A stretch of 64,000 nt of DNA from Anaerospora hongkongensis (GCF_004339805.1 NZ_SLUI01000004.1:124001-188000), one strand, 5' to 3'; numbered from the stretch's first letter, positions 25,145 through 33,215 are shown. The notes: generated by a model not told the origin, from the sequence alone. Program-made: numbers and translations.

Positions 25145-26491
25145 TTGACAACCTTACCTGTGACCCCTAGTACCGCCGTTGTGAAAATGACCAATATCCG
25201 CTGGCGGATTATGTTTCTGGTTTTTGTTATTCTTACACTTAATTATTTAGACCGGGTTAATATTTCAATTGCCGCACCGCTTATCCAAAAAGAATTCGGC
25301 TTTTCTCCTGTACAGCTGGGAGTCATTTTCAGTGCTTTTACCTGGGGAAATGTTCTGGGCCAGCTGCCTGGCGGCGCGCTCTCCTCGATGTTCGGCGCCA
25401 AACGAATGTATGTTATTGCAATTATCTGCTGGTCGGCTCTTCTGGCGGCTACCAGTCTGGCAACAAGCGTAACCGCTTTTGTTATTTTCCGTGTTGTGTT
25501 TGGCTTTTTTGAAGGTATGTGCTGGCCGGTAGCCTCAACAGTAGGAGCAACCTGGTTTCCTAAGTCAGAGCGCTCACGGGCCATGTCGCTGCAAGCTAAT
25601 GGCATGGTGGTTGGTCTGGCGATTGCTCCGCCATTTGTTACGTATTTTATGATGCAGTATGGGTGGAGGGGCGCATTCTTAGTTTCTGCAGGATTATCCC
25701 TCGTCTGGCTGATTTTTTGGATGTATACCATGAGTGACCGCCCGGAGCGGCATCCGGATGTTAATGCTGCGGAATTGAAGCATATTGCAGAAGGACAAGT
25801 GGTTAGCTCCGAGGAAGCAGGTAATGAGCAGCCACTCTCGTTCATGGAAGCAATTAAAGTAGTAATTAAAAAACCGTCTCTGTATGCAGCCTGTTTATCG
25901 AATGGAGCACTTGTATGGACTTTATATACTTATACCAGCTGGCTGCCGCTCTACTTACAACATGAACGGGGCTTCACAATTACCAAAACAGGTTTTGTCG
26001 CCATGCTGCCCTTTTTGTTTTCGATGATTACCATTCCTTGTGGCGGAATCGTATCAGATTGGCTGTATAAGAAGACAGGCAATCTGAAACTGGCTAAAAA
26101 TCTGCCAATTATGTCCGGATTGTTTGCCGGCGGCATTATGATGATACCGGCGGCGTTAGCCGAAGATCCAATGACAGGCGTCTTCCTCTTATCAATCGGA
26201 TATTCTCTGATCATGTTTATCCTTGGTCCCCAATGGGCGATTCCGCCTGATGTGGGCGGTAAAAAAGCTGCAGGCTACGCTTGTGCGCTTGTACAAATTA
26301 TCAGTCACATTCCCGGCATCATTGCGCCTATTTTTATGGGGTATATTGTCCAGGCAACAGGACATTATACAGCCGGTGTTGTTACAGCCGGTGTTGTTGC
26401 TATGCTTGGGGCCCTTGTGTTCCCCCTTCTGTATCGTGGTGAAAAGGATCATTACCGTGAACCGCAAAAGGTGTGCAGTCTAAAACTATAA
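25145..26491 (+). CDS. MFS transporter, ACS family (sugar-acid/organic anion symporter)
   Basis: A 448-residue major facilitator protein with 12 predicted helices. It begins with the family pattern RWRIMFLVFVILTLNYLDRVNISIAAP. A central charged loop lies near residues 195-235, and the second half repeats the pattern. ACS-family members carry glucarate, galactonate, hexuronates and similar anions by proton symport. The TTG at 25145 is the start, 6 nt after AAGGAGGA; no upstream ATG is in frame. It may supply the hexuronate/KDG pathway at the window's left end, but it is 19 kb away, so this is only a suggestion. The 205-bp upstream gap has no other gene. Confidence 0.9.
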   Translation: MTTLPVTPSTAVVKMTNIRWRIMFLVFVILTLNYLDRVNISIAAPLIQKEFGFSPVQLGVIFSAFTWGNVLGQLPGGALSSMFGAKRMYVIAIICWSALLAATSLATSVTAFVIFRVVFGFFEGMCWPVASTVGATWFPKSERSRAMSLQANGMVVGLAIAPPFVTYFMMQYGWRGAFLVSAGLSLVWLIFWMYTMSDRPERHPDVNAAELKHIAEGQVVSSEEAGNEQPLSFMEAIKVVIKKPSLYAACLSNGALVWTLYTYTSWLPLYLQHERGFTITKTGFVAMLPFLFSMITIPCGGIVSDWLYKKTGNLKLAKNLPIMSGLFAGGIMMIPAALAEDPMTGVFLLSIGYSLIMFILGPQWAIPPDVGGKKAAGYACALVQIISHIPGIIAPIFMGYIVQATGHYTAGVVTAGVVAMLGALVFPLLYRGEKDHYREPQKVCSLKL

Positions 26492-26587
26492 GCATAAAAT
26501 AAGGAGAGAATGCACACCGGAGTACTCCTTGCTCCCCGTGCTGTATATGCAGGAAACTTGGTGTTCAATCAGGTGAGGAGGGATTAT

Positions 26588-26713
26588 ATGGTTCTTATGG
26601 AGGCAAATACGGCTCCTAAGTCGACAAAAGATGTAACAAGGCTGCTTTTCGAGGCTGCCGTAGCATCGGCAGTATTGACCTCGCTCGCCTGGCTCAACAA
26701 CTGTTTACGATAA
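26588..26713 (+). CDS. 41-residue single-helix membrane peptide upstream of mgtC
   Basis: A small frame from the ATG at 26588, with GAGGAGGG 5 nt upstream, ending at 26713. Residues about 19-38 (RLLFEAAVASAVLTSLAWLN) form one hydrophobic helix; the N-terminus is polar. An in-frame ATG at 26510 behind AAGGAG would give 67 residues, but its spacing is short. The next gene, 63 bp on, encodes an MgtC protein. In Salmonella, small peptides near mgtC act as a leader peptide (MgtP) or bind MgtC (MgtR), so a regulatory role is possible here. I recognise no sequence similarity, so function is inferred from position only. Confidence 0.5.
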   Translation: MVLMEANTAPKSTKDVTRLLFEAAVASAVLTSLAWLNNCLR

Positions 26714-26721
26714 GTTACTGA

Positions 26722-26755
26722 GCCTGTCGCGGCAAAGACTGCTAAGCCGTCAGGC
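26722..26755 (+). promoter_or_regulatory. structured leader hairpin before the MgtC gene
   Basis: GCCTG plus CGGC pair with GCCG plus CAGGC around a 12-nt loop, 22 bp before the mgtC ATG and just upstream of its GGGGG ribosome site. There is no T tail. It may control translation of mgtC. Confidence 0.4.
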
Positions 26756-26776
26756 AGGTACAGGCGGGGGATCGAT

Positions 26777-27439
26777 ATGATGATAGATGATGTGACTATG
26801 CTGACTAGGCTTGTGCTAGCAGTCGTTCTAGGCGGTATTATCGGCTTCGAGCGGCAGCACAGGGGGAAAACCGCAGGATTGAGAACCCATATCCTGGTGT
26901 GCTTGGGTTCTTGCCTGACGGCAGTGCTTTCGGTAAATATGTATGCTGCCGTACAAGGCTTAACCAATGCTGATCCAGCCAGACTTGGCGCGCAGGTGAT
27001 CAGCGGCATCGGCTTTTTAGGGGCAGGCGCGATTATGAAGGAAGGGCCTACGGTTAAAGGACTGACTACGGCTGCCAGTCTATGGGTCGTAGCTACTGTC
27101 GGCCTGGCAACTGGGGTAGGCGCGCTGACCAGTGCGGTTGCTACGACTGTATTAATTGCAATTGTCCTGGAAGTTTTTCCGATCATTGATCGGCGAAATT
27201 CCTGTCGTGTACCTTCTTTGGTGCAGTTGTCAATCAGATCGCAGGATTTTCCCGGTCAAATTGGCCGTGTCGGCTCCTGCCTCCGGGCTCTGGGGGTCGA
27301 TATACTGCAGATCCAAATTGAGGAGTGCGAAAAGGGGATCATCCTGATTCCGCTGACGATTCAATTGCCGGAAACACAGAAGCTGGAGCAGATTATGGCG
27401 GCATTGACAAAAATTGAAGGTGTACTTGGGATTATGTAA
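26777..27439 (+). CDS. MgtC/SapB family membrane protein
   Basis: A 220-residue protein. The N-terminal MgtC domain has about five helices and the conserved RLVLAVVLGGIIGFERQ, GLRTHILVCLGS, and GIGFLGAGAI motifs. A cytoplasmic ACT-like C-terminal domain begins near residue 150. MgtC-like proteins are linked to growth at low magnesium and to control of ATP synthase; they are not proven Mg transporters. The ATG at 26777 follows GGGGGATCG. A small membrane-peptide gene and a hairpin lie just upstream. A terminator follows. corA lies 7 kb away but is not part of this unit. Confidence 0.9.
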   Translation: MMIDDVTMLTRLVLAVVLGGIIGFERQHRGKTAGLRTHILVCLGSCLTAVLSVNMYAAVQGLTNADPARLGAQVISGIGFLGAGAIMKEGPTVKGLTTAASLWVVATVGLATGVGALTSAVATTVLIAIVLEVFPIIDRRNSCRVPSLVQLSIRSQDFPGQIGRVGSCLRALGVDILQIQIEECEKGIILIPLTIQLPETQKLEQIMAALTKIEGVLGIM

Positions 27440-27440
27440 A

Positions 27441-27470
27441 AAAAGAGGCGGTTAACCGTCTCTTTTTTAT
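27441..27470 (+). terminator. Rho-independent terminator after the MgtC gene
   Basis: AAAGAGGCGGTT pairs with AACCGTCTCTTT (one G-U), then TTTT. Confidence 0.85.
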
Positions 27471-27504
27471 ATTATTAGATGATAATTATTATTTTGAAAT
27501 AATA

Positions 27505-27533
27505 TTGGAATTTCAATGAAAATATGATAGTAT
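27505..27533 (+). promoter_or_regulatory. promoter for the small membrane-protein gene
   Basis: TTGGAA (27505-27510), 17-bp spacer and TAGTAT (27528-27533). Confidence 0.55.
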
Positions 27534-27568
27534 GTAGTAAATAATAACAATTATCGGAGGTGTGGGCT

Positions 27569-27775
27569 ATGTTAGCCAATCCGAAGAATAATGAAAAAAT
27601 AATAGTAGGAGTAGTAAGCCTGTTTATGGCTTTTATATTAGGCAGCTATGCGCAGTTTGTTTTGCAAATTGGCTTCTCGTACCCAGCGATGATTTGGGAA
27701 GAGCTTGCCAGTGGGATCTTAGGGTCCGTGCTCGTGGGAATTTTTGTGTTTTTTCGCAATAGAAGGCGTGATTGA
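27569..27775 (+). CDS. 68-residue membrane protein, unknown
   Basis: A small protein with two hydrophobic helices (about residues 11-30 and 43-62) and a basic C-terminus FRNRRRD. The ATG at 27569 has CGGAGG 8 nt upstream. I see no family motif. It has its own promoter about 35 bp upstream of the ribosome site, and the next small gene begins 56 bp downstream without a terminator between them. The two may be co-transcribed. Confidence 0.6.
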   Translation: MLANPKNNEKIIVGVVSLFMAFILGSYAQFVLQIGFSYPAMIWEELASGILGSVLVGIFVFFRNRRRD

Positions 27776-27831
27776 GCATAAAATTACCTGTAAACGCTAA
27801 TACTACCTGTGCGAAAGGGGCGAGATAGATA

Positions 27832-28092
27832 GTGAAGAATGGACTGGAATTAAAATCGTATACGCTCCTGCCTGAGGAAATTGAAGCGATGTTGCTGGCT
27901 GATTTTGGTGATAAGCTTCAACCGGTGGACAGTGGAAAGCTAGCAAAGCACCGGCAGCAGCAAGCAAATCTTGCTGCAAGCAAACTGCGGTTTCACAAAC
28001 CTAAGCGCACAGAAGAAGTGGAAGTACCTGAAGCCTCTGAAGTTATGGAAACAATGGAGGATGTGCAGCAGGAAGGGCCGGAAGTTCCATGA
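27832..28092 (+). CDS. 86-residue hypothetical hydrophilic protein
   Basis: A soluble, charged protein starting at the GTG at 27832, with AAAGGGG 10 nt upstream. The N-terminal half (SYTLLPEEIEAMLLADFGDKLQPVD) looks folded. The C-terminal third is very acidic (EEVEVPEASEVMETMEDVQQ) and probably disordered. No domain recognised. It lies between a small membrane-protein gene and a terminator, upstream of queC, and is likely co-transcribed with the membrane-protein gene. Confidence 0.55.
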   Translation: MKNGLELKSYTLLPEEIEAMLLADFGDKLQPVDSGKLAKHRQQQANLAASKLRFHKPKRTEEVEVPEASEVMETMEDVQQEGPEVP

Positions 28093-28095
28093 AGG

Positions 28096-28125
28096 AGGGC
28101 ATACCGTCAGGTAGCCCTTCTTTTT
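28096..28125 (+). terminator. Rho-independent terminator before queC
   Basis: GGGCATACC-GTCA-GGTAGCCC with one bulge, followed by TTCTTTTTC. Confidence 0.75.
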
Positions 28126-28219
28126 CGTTTCACGGTAGTCATTTATCAATACTATACTTTGTGATAAACTAATGCTATTCAAAAATAAATAAAAAATACT
28201 ACATAATGAGGTGAAGGTA

Positions 28220-28879
28220 ATGGCAGTATCTGACGGCGGAGCAATGGTGGTTTTTAGTGGTGGCCAAGACAGCACTACCTGTCTTTTCTGGGCATTGGAA
28301 CGATTTAAGCATGTAGAAGCGGTTACGTTTAATTATAACCAGCGCCACAGTCTGGAAATTGATTGTGCCCGGACTATAGCAAGTGATCTAAATATAGCGC
28401 ACACGATACTGGATATGTCGCTGTTAAATCAATTAACTGCCAATGCACTAACCCGGCCGGCAATGGCAATTACGCCGGGAGAGCAGGGCAACTTACCATC
28501 TACTTTCGTAGACGGCAGAAATTTGTTGTTTATGTCGTTTGCCGCAATCTTAGCGAAGCAAAAAGGCCTGCACCATATCGTTACCGGTGTATGTGAAACT
28601 GATTTCAGCGGATATCCTGACTGCAGAGACGTATTTATTAAGTCGTTGAATGTTACGATTGACTTGGCCATGGAATATCCATTTGTTATTCATACTCCGT
28701 TAATGTGGCTTAATAAAGCACAGACCTGGGAGTTAGCTGATCAAATGGGACGGCTGGATTATATCCGGACAAAGACGTTAACCTGCTATGATGGGGTTAT
28801 GGGAGAAGGCTGCGGCCAGTGTCCAGCCTGTAAGCTGCGCAATAACGGTTTAGCTCAGTATCAGCAGGAGAAGCAATAA
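28220..28879 (+). CDS. queC: 7-cyano-7-deazaguanine synthase
   Basis: A 219-residue QueC. The PP-loop ATPase motif is [13 protein letters not shown] at about residues 9-21. [14 protein letters not shown] is the family core. The C-terminal zinc site has the cysteine of LTCYDG plus [10 protein letters not shown]. The enzyme makes preQ0 from 7-carboxy-7-deazaguanine, ammonia and ATP, on the queuosine route. The ATG at 28220 follows GAGGTGAAG; the GTG at 28211 overlaps that site. Other queuosine genes (queD, queE, queF) are absent here. I see no preQ1 riboswitch in the 90-bp leader. Confidence 0.95.
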   Translation: MAVSDGGAMVVFSGGQDSTTCLFWALERFKHVEAVTFNYNQRHSLEIDCARTIASDLNIAHTILDMSLLNQLTANALTRPAMAITPGEQGNLPSTFVDGRNLLFMSFAAILAKQKGLHHIVTGVCETDFSGYPDCRDVFIKSLNVTIDLAMEYPFVIHTPLMWLNKAQTWELADQMGRLDYIRTKTLTCYDGVMGEGCGQCPACKLRNNGLAQYQQEKQ

Positions 28880-28881
28880 GG

Positions 28882-28935
28882 AAGGCATAAGCTCGAGGCC
28901 AATCTTGCTAAAGGACTCGAGCTTATGCCTTTTAT
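28882..28935. terminator. strong terminator between queC and the convergent small genes
   Basis: AAGGCATAAGCTCGAG (28882-28897) and its exact complement at 28916-28931 form a perfect 16-bp stem with an 18-nt loop, followed by TTTATAT. It can serve queC and the minus-strand pair. Confidence 0.85.
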
Positions 28936-28939
28936 ATGG

Positions 28940-29104
28940 TTAGAATAACTCTGAGTGCTTACCTTCTGCCGACTGGTTTTTGGCGGTGTTTTTGGCAACG
29001 GCAGACTGAGGCGAGAGGGCTGTGGTGACACCGGAACTCTCCAATTCAGCTGTTATACCATCCTCGGTACCGGCTACGAAAACCTGCTCATCATAGTTAC
29101 TCAT
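28940..29104 (-). CDS. 54-residue hypothetical protein
   Basis: A small frame on the minus strand from ATG 29104 to TAA 28940. AGGAGG lies 8 nt upstream. The peptide starts MSNYDEQVFVAGTEDGITAE and ends GKHSELF; it is hydrophilic with no cysteine or membrane helix. It follows the other small gene after only 3 bp, so the two form an operon. No family recognised. Two independent good ribosome sites in a row support both as real genes. Confidence 0.6.
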   Translation of the reverse strand: MSNYDEQVFVAGTEDGITAELESSGVTTALSPQSAVAKNTAKNQSAEGKHSELF

Positions 29105-29107
29105 GCC

Positions 29108-29296
29108 CTATTCCTCCTGTCCGGCGGCGTGATGATTAATATATTCAAGTGCGGAATGCAATCCGTCAGAGTCGCTGGCAACGGAATCTTTCATCTGCGC
29201 TGGCTCCGGGTTATTAGCACTGTAGCCGACTTCCTGATTGGCCTTGAGCGCTTCACTATTGATTTGGGGCTTCTCAGGATGCGTACCTTTTTGCAT
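29108..29296 (-). CDS. 62-residue hypothetical protein
   Basis: A small hydrophilic protein starting at ATG 29296, which has AAGGAGGTGG upstream. A longer frame to 29362 has no ribosome site. The sequence begins MQKGTHPEKPQINSEALK and ends HHAAGQEE. It contains several Asn-Pro and Ser-Asp stretches, and is probably disordered. Composition recalls small spore or stress proteins, but I can name no family. It is the first gene of a two-gene minus-strand operon. Confidence 0.6.
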   Translation of the reverse strand: MQKGTHPEKPQINSEALKANQEVGYSANNPEPAQMKDSVASDSDGLHSALEYINHHAAGQEE

Positions 29297-29398
29297 AAAA
29301 TCCACCTCCTTGCGATAGTTTTTCCGATTGGCTATTTGGCAATACAAAAAGTCTAGTGGCAATTAAAGGAGTTTTTTAGAAAAAATGTATAAAGAAAG

Positions 29399-29427
29399 TT
29401 GACTTTTACGGGAATTTTTTCTAAACT
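29399..29427 (+). promoter_or_regulatory. promoter for the zinc-binding lipoprotein gene
   Basis: TTGACT (29399-29404), 17-bp spacer, TAAACT (29422-29427), 44 bp before the ATG. AT-rich repeats follow it, but I cannot make out a clear Zur box. Confidence 0.6.
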
Positions 29428-29470
29428 AATAGTAATATTCCTAATTAGTTATATTCGCAAGGAGGATTTC

Positions 29471-30442
29471 ATGTTCCGTAAAATAGTGCTGTTAATTACT
29501 CTGTTATTCATTAGTCTGCTGCTAACCGCTGGGTGCGGTGGTAAAGGCAAGCCTGCTCCCACTTCGACTGCCGGTGATAAAATAAAGGTTGTAGCAACCA
29601 TTTATCCTGTGTATGAATTTGCTAAGCAAGTGGGCGGTGATAAAATTGATCTGGTGATGCTTATTCCGCCTGGTGCTGAACCCCATGAATGGGAGCCCAC
29701 GGCCAAAGATCTGATTACCATAAAAAGCGCAAAAGTCTTTTTGTACAATGGTGCAGGATTTGAGCCTGTCGATAAATTGCTGCACAAGGAAGTTTTAGGT
29801 AATGCGGCTGCTATTGAAGTTTCCAAAGGAATTCCGCTTATTAGCGGTATTGAGGATAACGATGAGGATGATGAGCATGAGGGGCATGACCACGATAAGC
29901 AACACGCCGGCCATCAGCATGTGGTTGATCCTCATGTGTGGCTTGACCCTGAATATGCTAAAGTGGAAGTGAACAATATTGCTCAGGCACTCAGTCAGGT
30001 TGATCCTGCAAACAGCGAATATTACCGCGTGAATGCTGAAAAGTATAATGCAGAGCTGACTAAGCTGCATGGAGAGTTTCAAAGTGGTCTTGCCGGCGCA
30101 GTAAGAAAGGAAATTGTTACAACTCATGCTGCTTTTCAATATTTAGCAAAAAGGTATAAACTCCAGCAGACCCCCATTATGGGATTGTCTCCCGATGCTG
30201 AGCCTACGCCGGATAAGATGGCTTCGATTGTGAGATTTTGCCGGGAAAAGCAAGTTACGACTATTTTCTTTGAAACCTTAGTTAGTCCCAAACTGGCAGA
30301 AACGATTGCTAAGGAAACCGGAGCTAAGCTTTTGGTACTAAATCCAATAGACGGTCTTACGGAAGATGATTTAAAACAAGGGAAAAATTATTTATCTATG
30401 ATGCGGCAGAATCTGGCGAATTTAAAACAGGCAGTAAACTAG
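29471..30442 (+). CDS. znuA: zinc ABC transporter substrate-binding lipoprotein (ZnuA family)
   Basis: A 323-residue cluster A-I metal-binding protein. The signal peptide ends in the lipobox LTAGC (Cys near residue 22). Metal ligands are the histidines of PPGAEPHEWEP, DPHVWLDP and TTHAAFQYLAKRY, and an Asp/Glu-containing late loop. Between them lies a His/Asp-rich loop (EDDEHEGHDHDKQHAGHQH), typical of zinc rather than manganese binders. The ATG at 29471 has CAAGGAGG upstream; an earlier frame start lies in the promoter. It is monocistronic between a promoter and a terminator. The permease and ATPase genes (znuB, znuC) are not nearby. Confidence 0.9.
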   Translation: MFRKIVLLITLLFISLLLTAGCGGKGKPAPTSTAGDKIKVVATIYPVYEFAKQVGGDKIDLVMLIPPGAEPHEWEPTAKDLITIKSAKVFLYNGAGFEPVDKLLHKEVLGNAAAIEVSKGIPLISGIEDNDEDDEHEGHDHDKQHAGHQHVVDPHVWLDPEYAKVEVNNIAQALSQVDPANSEYYRVNAEKYNAELTKLHGEFQSGLAGAVRKEIVTTHAAFQYLAKRYKLQQTPIMGLSPDAEPTPDKMASIVRFCREKQVTTIFFETLVSPKLAETIAKETGAKLLVLNPIDGLTEDDLKQGKNYLSMMRQNLANLKQAVN

Positions 30443-30447
30443 TAACT

Positions 30448-30476
30448 AAAGCGCAACGTTATGTTGCGCTTTTCTT
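30448..30476 (+). terminator. Rho-independent terminator after znuA
   Basis: AAAGCGCAAC-GTTAT-GTTGCGCTTT, a perfect 10-bp stem, then TCTTATCTT. Confidence 0.85.
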
Positions 30477-30658
30477 ATCTTAGCAGAAAGTATAGTGTTT
30501 ACTTAGAGAGAAAAGAGCAGCAAATAATTTGTAAAAAAAATACAAAAATTCCTGTATTAGTAATAGGAGAATGCATTGACGTGTAGAATGTAATAAAAGT
30601 TAAAATATTCCATATATTCGACAAAAAGCATGATAGCAAAGAATACTGGAGGTAAGCT

Positions 30659-31783
30659 GTGCAGGAAATAGCGATTGGGGCGTTACGGCCAGGCATGCGG
30701 CTGGCGCAGCAAATACATAGCCCTGACGATAAAATGAGCTTGGGGCAGGGGACGGTATTAACGGAATTATGGATTCGGAAATTGAAAGAATGGGGGCGAA
30801 ACAGCGTTCGGATTGCCTGCGCCCTCCCACAAACGGACCAAGGATTTGGAGAGCTGGATGCTCTGCTTCACCAGGTATTTGAATTTGCCGGTTCTGAGCA
30901 GGGGAGTTCGCATATAAAAAGCAGCCATTCGCAATATGATGAATTTCAAGAAGTCTGCCAATCGGTTGAAAATCAGCTCAGGCGTATCTATTTCCTGGCC
31001 CGCTGTGGACGACCGATTCCACTATCGGAGCTGGAGCAGCTGGCAAAGCAGAGGCTCTATCCGCTGCTGGATAAAAAAGAGACGTTTTTGTATATTCATG
31101 CTGCCGGCCGTGCAGATGCCTATCTATATCGCCATGCAATCGATGTAGCGCTGCTGGCGGGCTTGTTAGGGCGCTGGCTGGGGTATGCGCAAACTGAGGT
31201 GCGCAGCCTGGTTTATGCCGGTTTACTCCTTGATATAGGTAAAGCAAAAGTGGCTTTTGAAATTATTGCGAAATCAGGTCCGCTGACACTGGAGGAAATG
31301 GAACTGTCCAAAAACCATGTGCGGTATAGCTTGCAATTGCTGGTGGACAATAGGTACGTTGAAAAGCCGGTACTTGATGGTATTTTACAGCATCATGAGC
31401 GCATTGATGGCTTGGGATATCCCTTAGGATTGGATGAAAAAACGATTTCTCCCTTTGCCAGGCTGCTGGCAGTTGCTGATGTTTATGATGCATTGATCAG
31501 TGATCGTTACTACAAACAGGGTATTTCCCCGTTTGCTGCCCTGTATACAATGTTGTATGAAATGAGCGGACATTTTGATTCTCATGTGTTTGGCACATTT
31601 ATTGACCGCATGCGGCAGTCTCTTACCGGTGCTAAGGTTTTATTGTCTAACGGTGCCTCTGGGAAAATATCTTTTTTTGAGTGTTTTCCTAATTTACAGC
31701 CTGTTGTTGGGCTGGAAGATGGAACAACACTGGATTTGTCAAGTCGGGCCGATATATCCATTGCTAGAATTATAGTAACTTAG
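30659..31783 (+). CDS. HD-GYP-like protein with a lost HD histidine
   Basis: A 374-residue cytoplasmic protein. An N-terminal region (about 1-130) is followed by an HD-GYP-type domain (about 140-310). The YRHAIDVALLAGLL and HHERIDGLGYP (235-245) groups are kept. The metal-binding HD pair is changed to LD: AGLLLDIGKAKV, with Leu191 where His is required. This should damage the di-metal site, so a non-catalytic cyclic-di-GMP effector is likely. The GTG at 30659 follows GGAGGT. The C-terminus (about 320-374) resembles that of the intact HD-GYP protein encoded at 42426-43298 (VLLSNGASGKI against VRLNNGTEGTI). The two are probably paralogues. Confidence 0.85.
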   Translation: MQEIAIGALRPGMRLAQQIHSPDDKMSLGQGTVLTELWIRKLKEWGRNSVRIACALPQTDQGFGELDALLHQVFEFAGSEQGSSHIKSSHSQYDEFQEVCQSVENQLRRIYFLARCGRPIPLSELEQLAKQRLYPLLDKKETFLYIHAAGRADAYLYRHAIDVALLAGLLGRWLGYAQTEVRSLVYAGLLLDIGKAKVAFEIIAKSGPLTLEEMELSKNHVRYSLQLLVDNRYVEKPVLDGILQHHERIDGLGYPLGLDEKTISPFARLLAVADVYDALISDRYYKQGISPFAALYTMLYEMSGHFDSHVFGTFIDRMRQSLTGAKVLLSNGASGKISFFECFPNLQPVVGLEDGTTLDLSSRADISIARIIVT

Positions 31784-31816
31784 CATGGAATAAGTACTAT
31801 TTTCTTCATTTTCCTA

Positions 31817-31844
31817 TTGCACTTTCCCCTAGTTATGATACAAT
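31817..31844 (+). promoter_or_regulatory. promoter for the lysine/ornithine decarboxylase gene
   Basis: TTGCAC (31817-31822), 16-bp spacer and TACAAT (31839-31844), about 48 bp before the coding start. Confidence 0.6.
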
Positions 31845-31891
31845 CGTAACGTGCCTTTTCGGGGCAACTTTAGTTAAGGCGGGTGAAGGGC

Positions 31892-33064
31892 TTGCAAAAC
31901 CACTTCAAATTATCCGAAGCAGCAGTTCAATTTTTAGCTCAAAAATATGGAACTCCTTTGCTTGTTCTGTCAACAGAGCAAGTACGCCAAAATTACCAGT
32001 TTCTCACCGAACACCTGCCCGGCGTAAATGTCTATTATGCCGTGAAGGCCAATCCTGACGAGCGCCTGATTGATGAGCTGGTGCAATTAGGAAGTTTCTT
32101 TGACGTTGCCTCCGACGGTGAAATGTTGGCTTTAGCTGCTAAAGGAATTGCTGGCGACCGAATGGTGTACGCCAATCCGATAAAAACAGCCAATGGACTA
32201 CAAGTAGCTAATAAGGTCGGAGTTCATAAATTTACCTACGACAGTGAGAGCGAAATTTATAAAATGGCTAAAGCGGTTCCCGGCGGCTCGGTACTCCTGA
32301 GAGTAAGGGTGGACAATCCTAAAGCGCATGTGGACTTGAATAAAAAATTCGGCTGCTCTACTGATGAGGCATTGCGGCTGCTGTTCTTAGCACGTGAACA
32401 AGGTTTGGATGTCGCGGGGTTATGTTTTCATGTCGGCAGTCAGTCTAAAAGTGCAACACCCTATCTGGAAGCAATAGCAGGCTGCCGCATGTTATTTGAT
32501 CAAGCTGCTCAAGCAGGACTTGATTTAAGAATTCTCGATATCGGCGGTGGCTTCCCGATTCCAGAGATTGATGATGATTTTGATTGTGAAGCTATGCTGC
32601 GTGAAATCAGTACCGCGCTGCAAGAGTATTTCCCCAATACGGAAATTTGGTGCGAACCGGGTCGTTTTATTTGTGGTACAACAGTAAATCTTATAACCCG
32701 GGTTATCGGTACACAGCAGCGCAACAGCCAACAGTGGTATTTCCTGGATGAAGGATTGTACGGAACATTTTCAGGGGTTATTTTTGATCATTGGGACTTT
32801 GAATTAGAATCCTTTAAGTCAGGCAAAAAAATCCCGGCGACATTTGCCGGTCCCAGCTGTGATTCGCTGGATATTATGTTCCGCGATAAAATGACTCCTC
32901 CGCTTAATGTGGATGACCTTATCCTGGTGCCGATCTGTGGAGCCTATACCTCTGCTTCGGCAACGGTATTTAACGGTTTTGCAAAAGCACCGCGGGTTGT
33001 GTGGGAAGATGTAGCAGCTGAATTGGACGAGACGGCAGCAACGGTATTGCCTGATGCTGTTTAA
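31892..33064 (+). CDS. ldc: lysine/ornithine decarboxylase, fold type III PLP
   Basis: A 390-residue alanine-racemase-fold decarboxylase. Lys52 in YYAVKANPD should hold PLP. Also visible are VDLNKKFG, CFHVGSQS, DIGGGFP, the phosphate-binding CEPGRFICG, DEGLYGTFSG and the catalytic cysteine of GPSCDSLD. Sequence and length match the Selenomonas ruminantium enzyme, which decarboxylates lysine and ornithine. Its cadaverine is attached to peptidoglycan and holds the outer membrane in Negativicutes. I prefer the TTG at 31892 because AAGGCGG is 9 nt upstream and the protein then begins QNHFKLSE, in register with Selenomonas KNFRLSE. A GTG at 31883 is the alternative. Confidence 0.9.
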   Translation: MQNHFKLSEAAVQFLAQKYGTPLLVLSTEQVRQNYQFLTEHLPGVNVYYAVKANPDERLIDELVQLGSFFDVASDGEMLALAAKGIAGDRMVYANPIKTANGLQVANKVGVHKFTYDSESEIYKMAKAVPGGSVLLRVRVDNPKAHVDLNKKFGCSTDEALRLLFLAREQGLDVAGLCFHVGSQSKSATPYLEAIAGCRMLFDQAAQAGLDLRILDIGGGFPIPEIDDDFDCEAMLREISTALQEYFPNTEIWCEPGRFICGTTVNLITRVIGTQQRNSQQWYFLDEGLYGTFSGVIFDHWDFELESFKSGKKIPATFAGPSCDSLDIMFRDKMTPPLNVDDLILVPICGAYTSASATVFNGFAKAPRVVWEDVAAELDETAATVLPDAV

Positions 33065-33073
33065 GCAATCTTG

Positions 33074-33102
33074 AAAAGGTGCGTGAAAACGCACCTTTTT
33101 TT
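33074..33102 (+). terminator. Rho-independent terminator after the decarboxylase gene
   Basis: AAAAGGTGCG-TGAAAA-CGCACCTTTT followed by TTT. Confidence 0.9.
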
Positions 33103-33215
33103 CCTGCAAAAAAAGGAGATACTATTTTTGGCGCGAATGTAAATATTTAAATTATTTCCTGCATAGCTACATAAATATGAAAATAATTTTCCGCACTCGA
33201 CAAGGAGGATACAAT

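Noticed and set aside
25243..25845. 200-codon minus-strand frame
   Set aside because: Antisense to the MFS gene; the membrane helices are on the plus strand.
26584..27186. 200-codon minus-strand frame over the MgtC gene
   Set aside because: A mirror of the mgtC frame; it is hydrophobic only because of that gene's composition, and it has no ribosome site.
28126..28219. preQ1 riboswitch before queC
   Set aside because: The leader is AT-rich and lacks the short C-rich stem-loop and A-rich tail of preQ1 classes.
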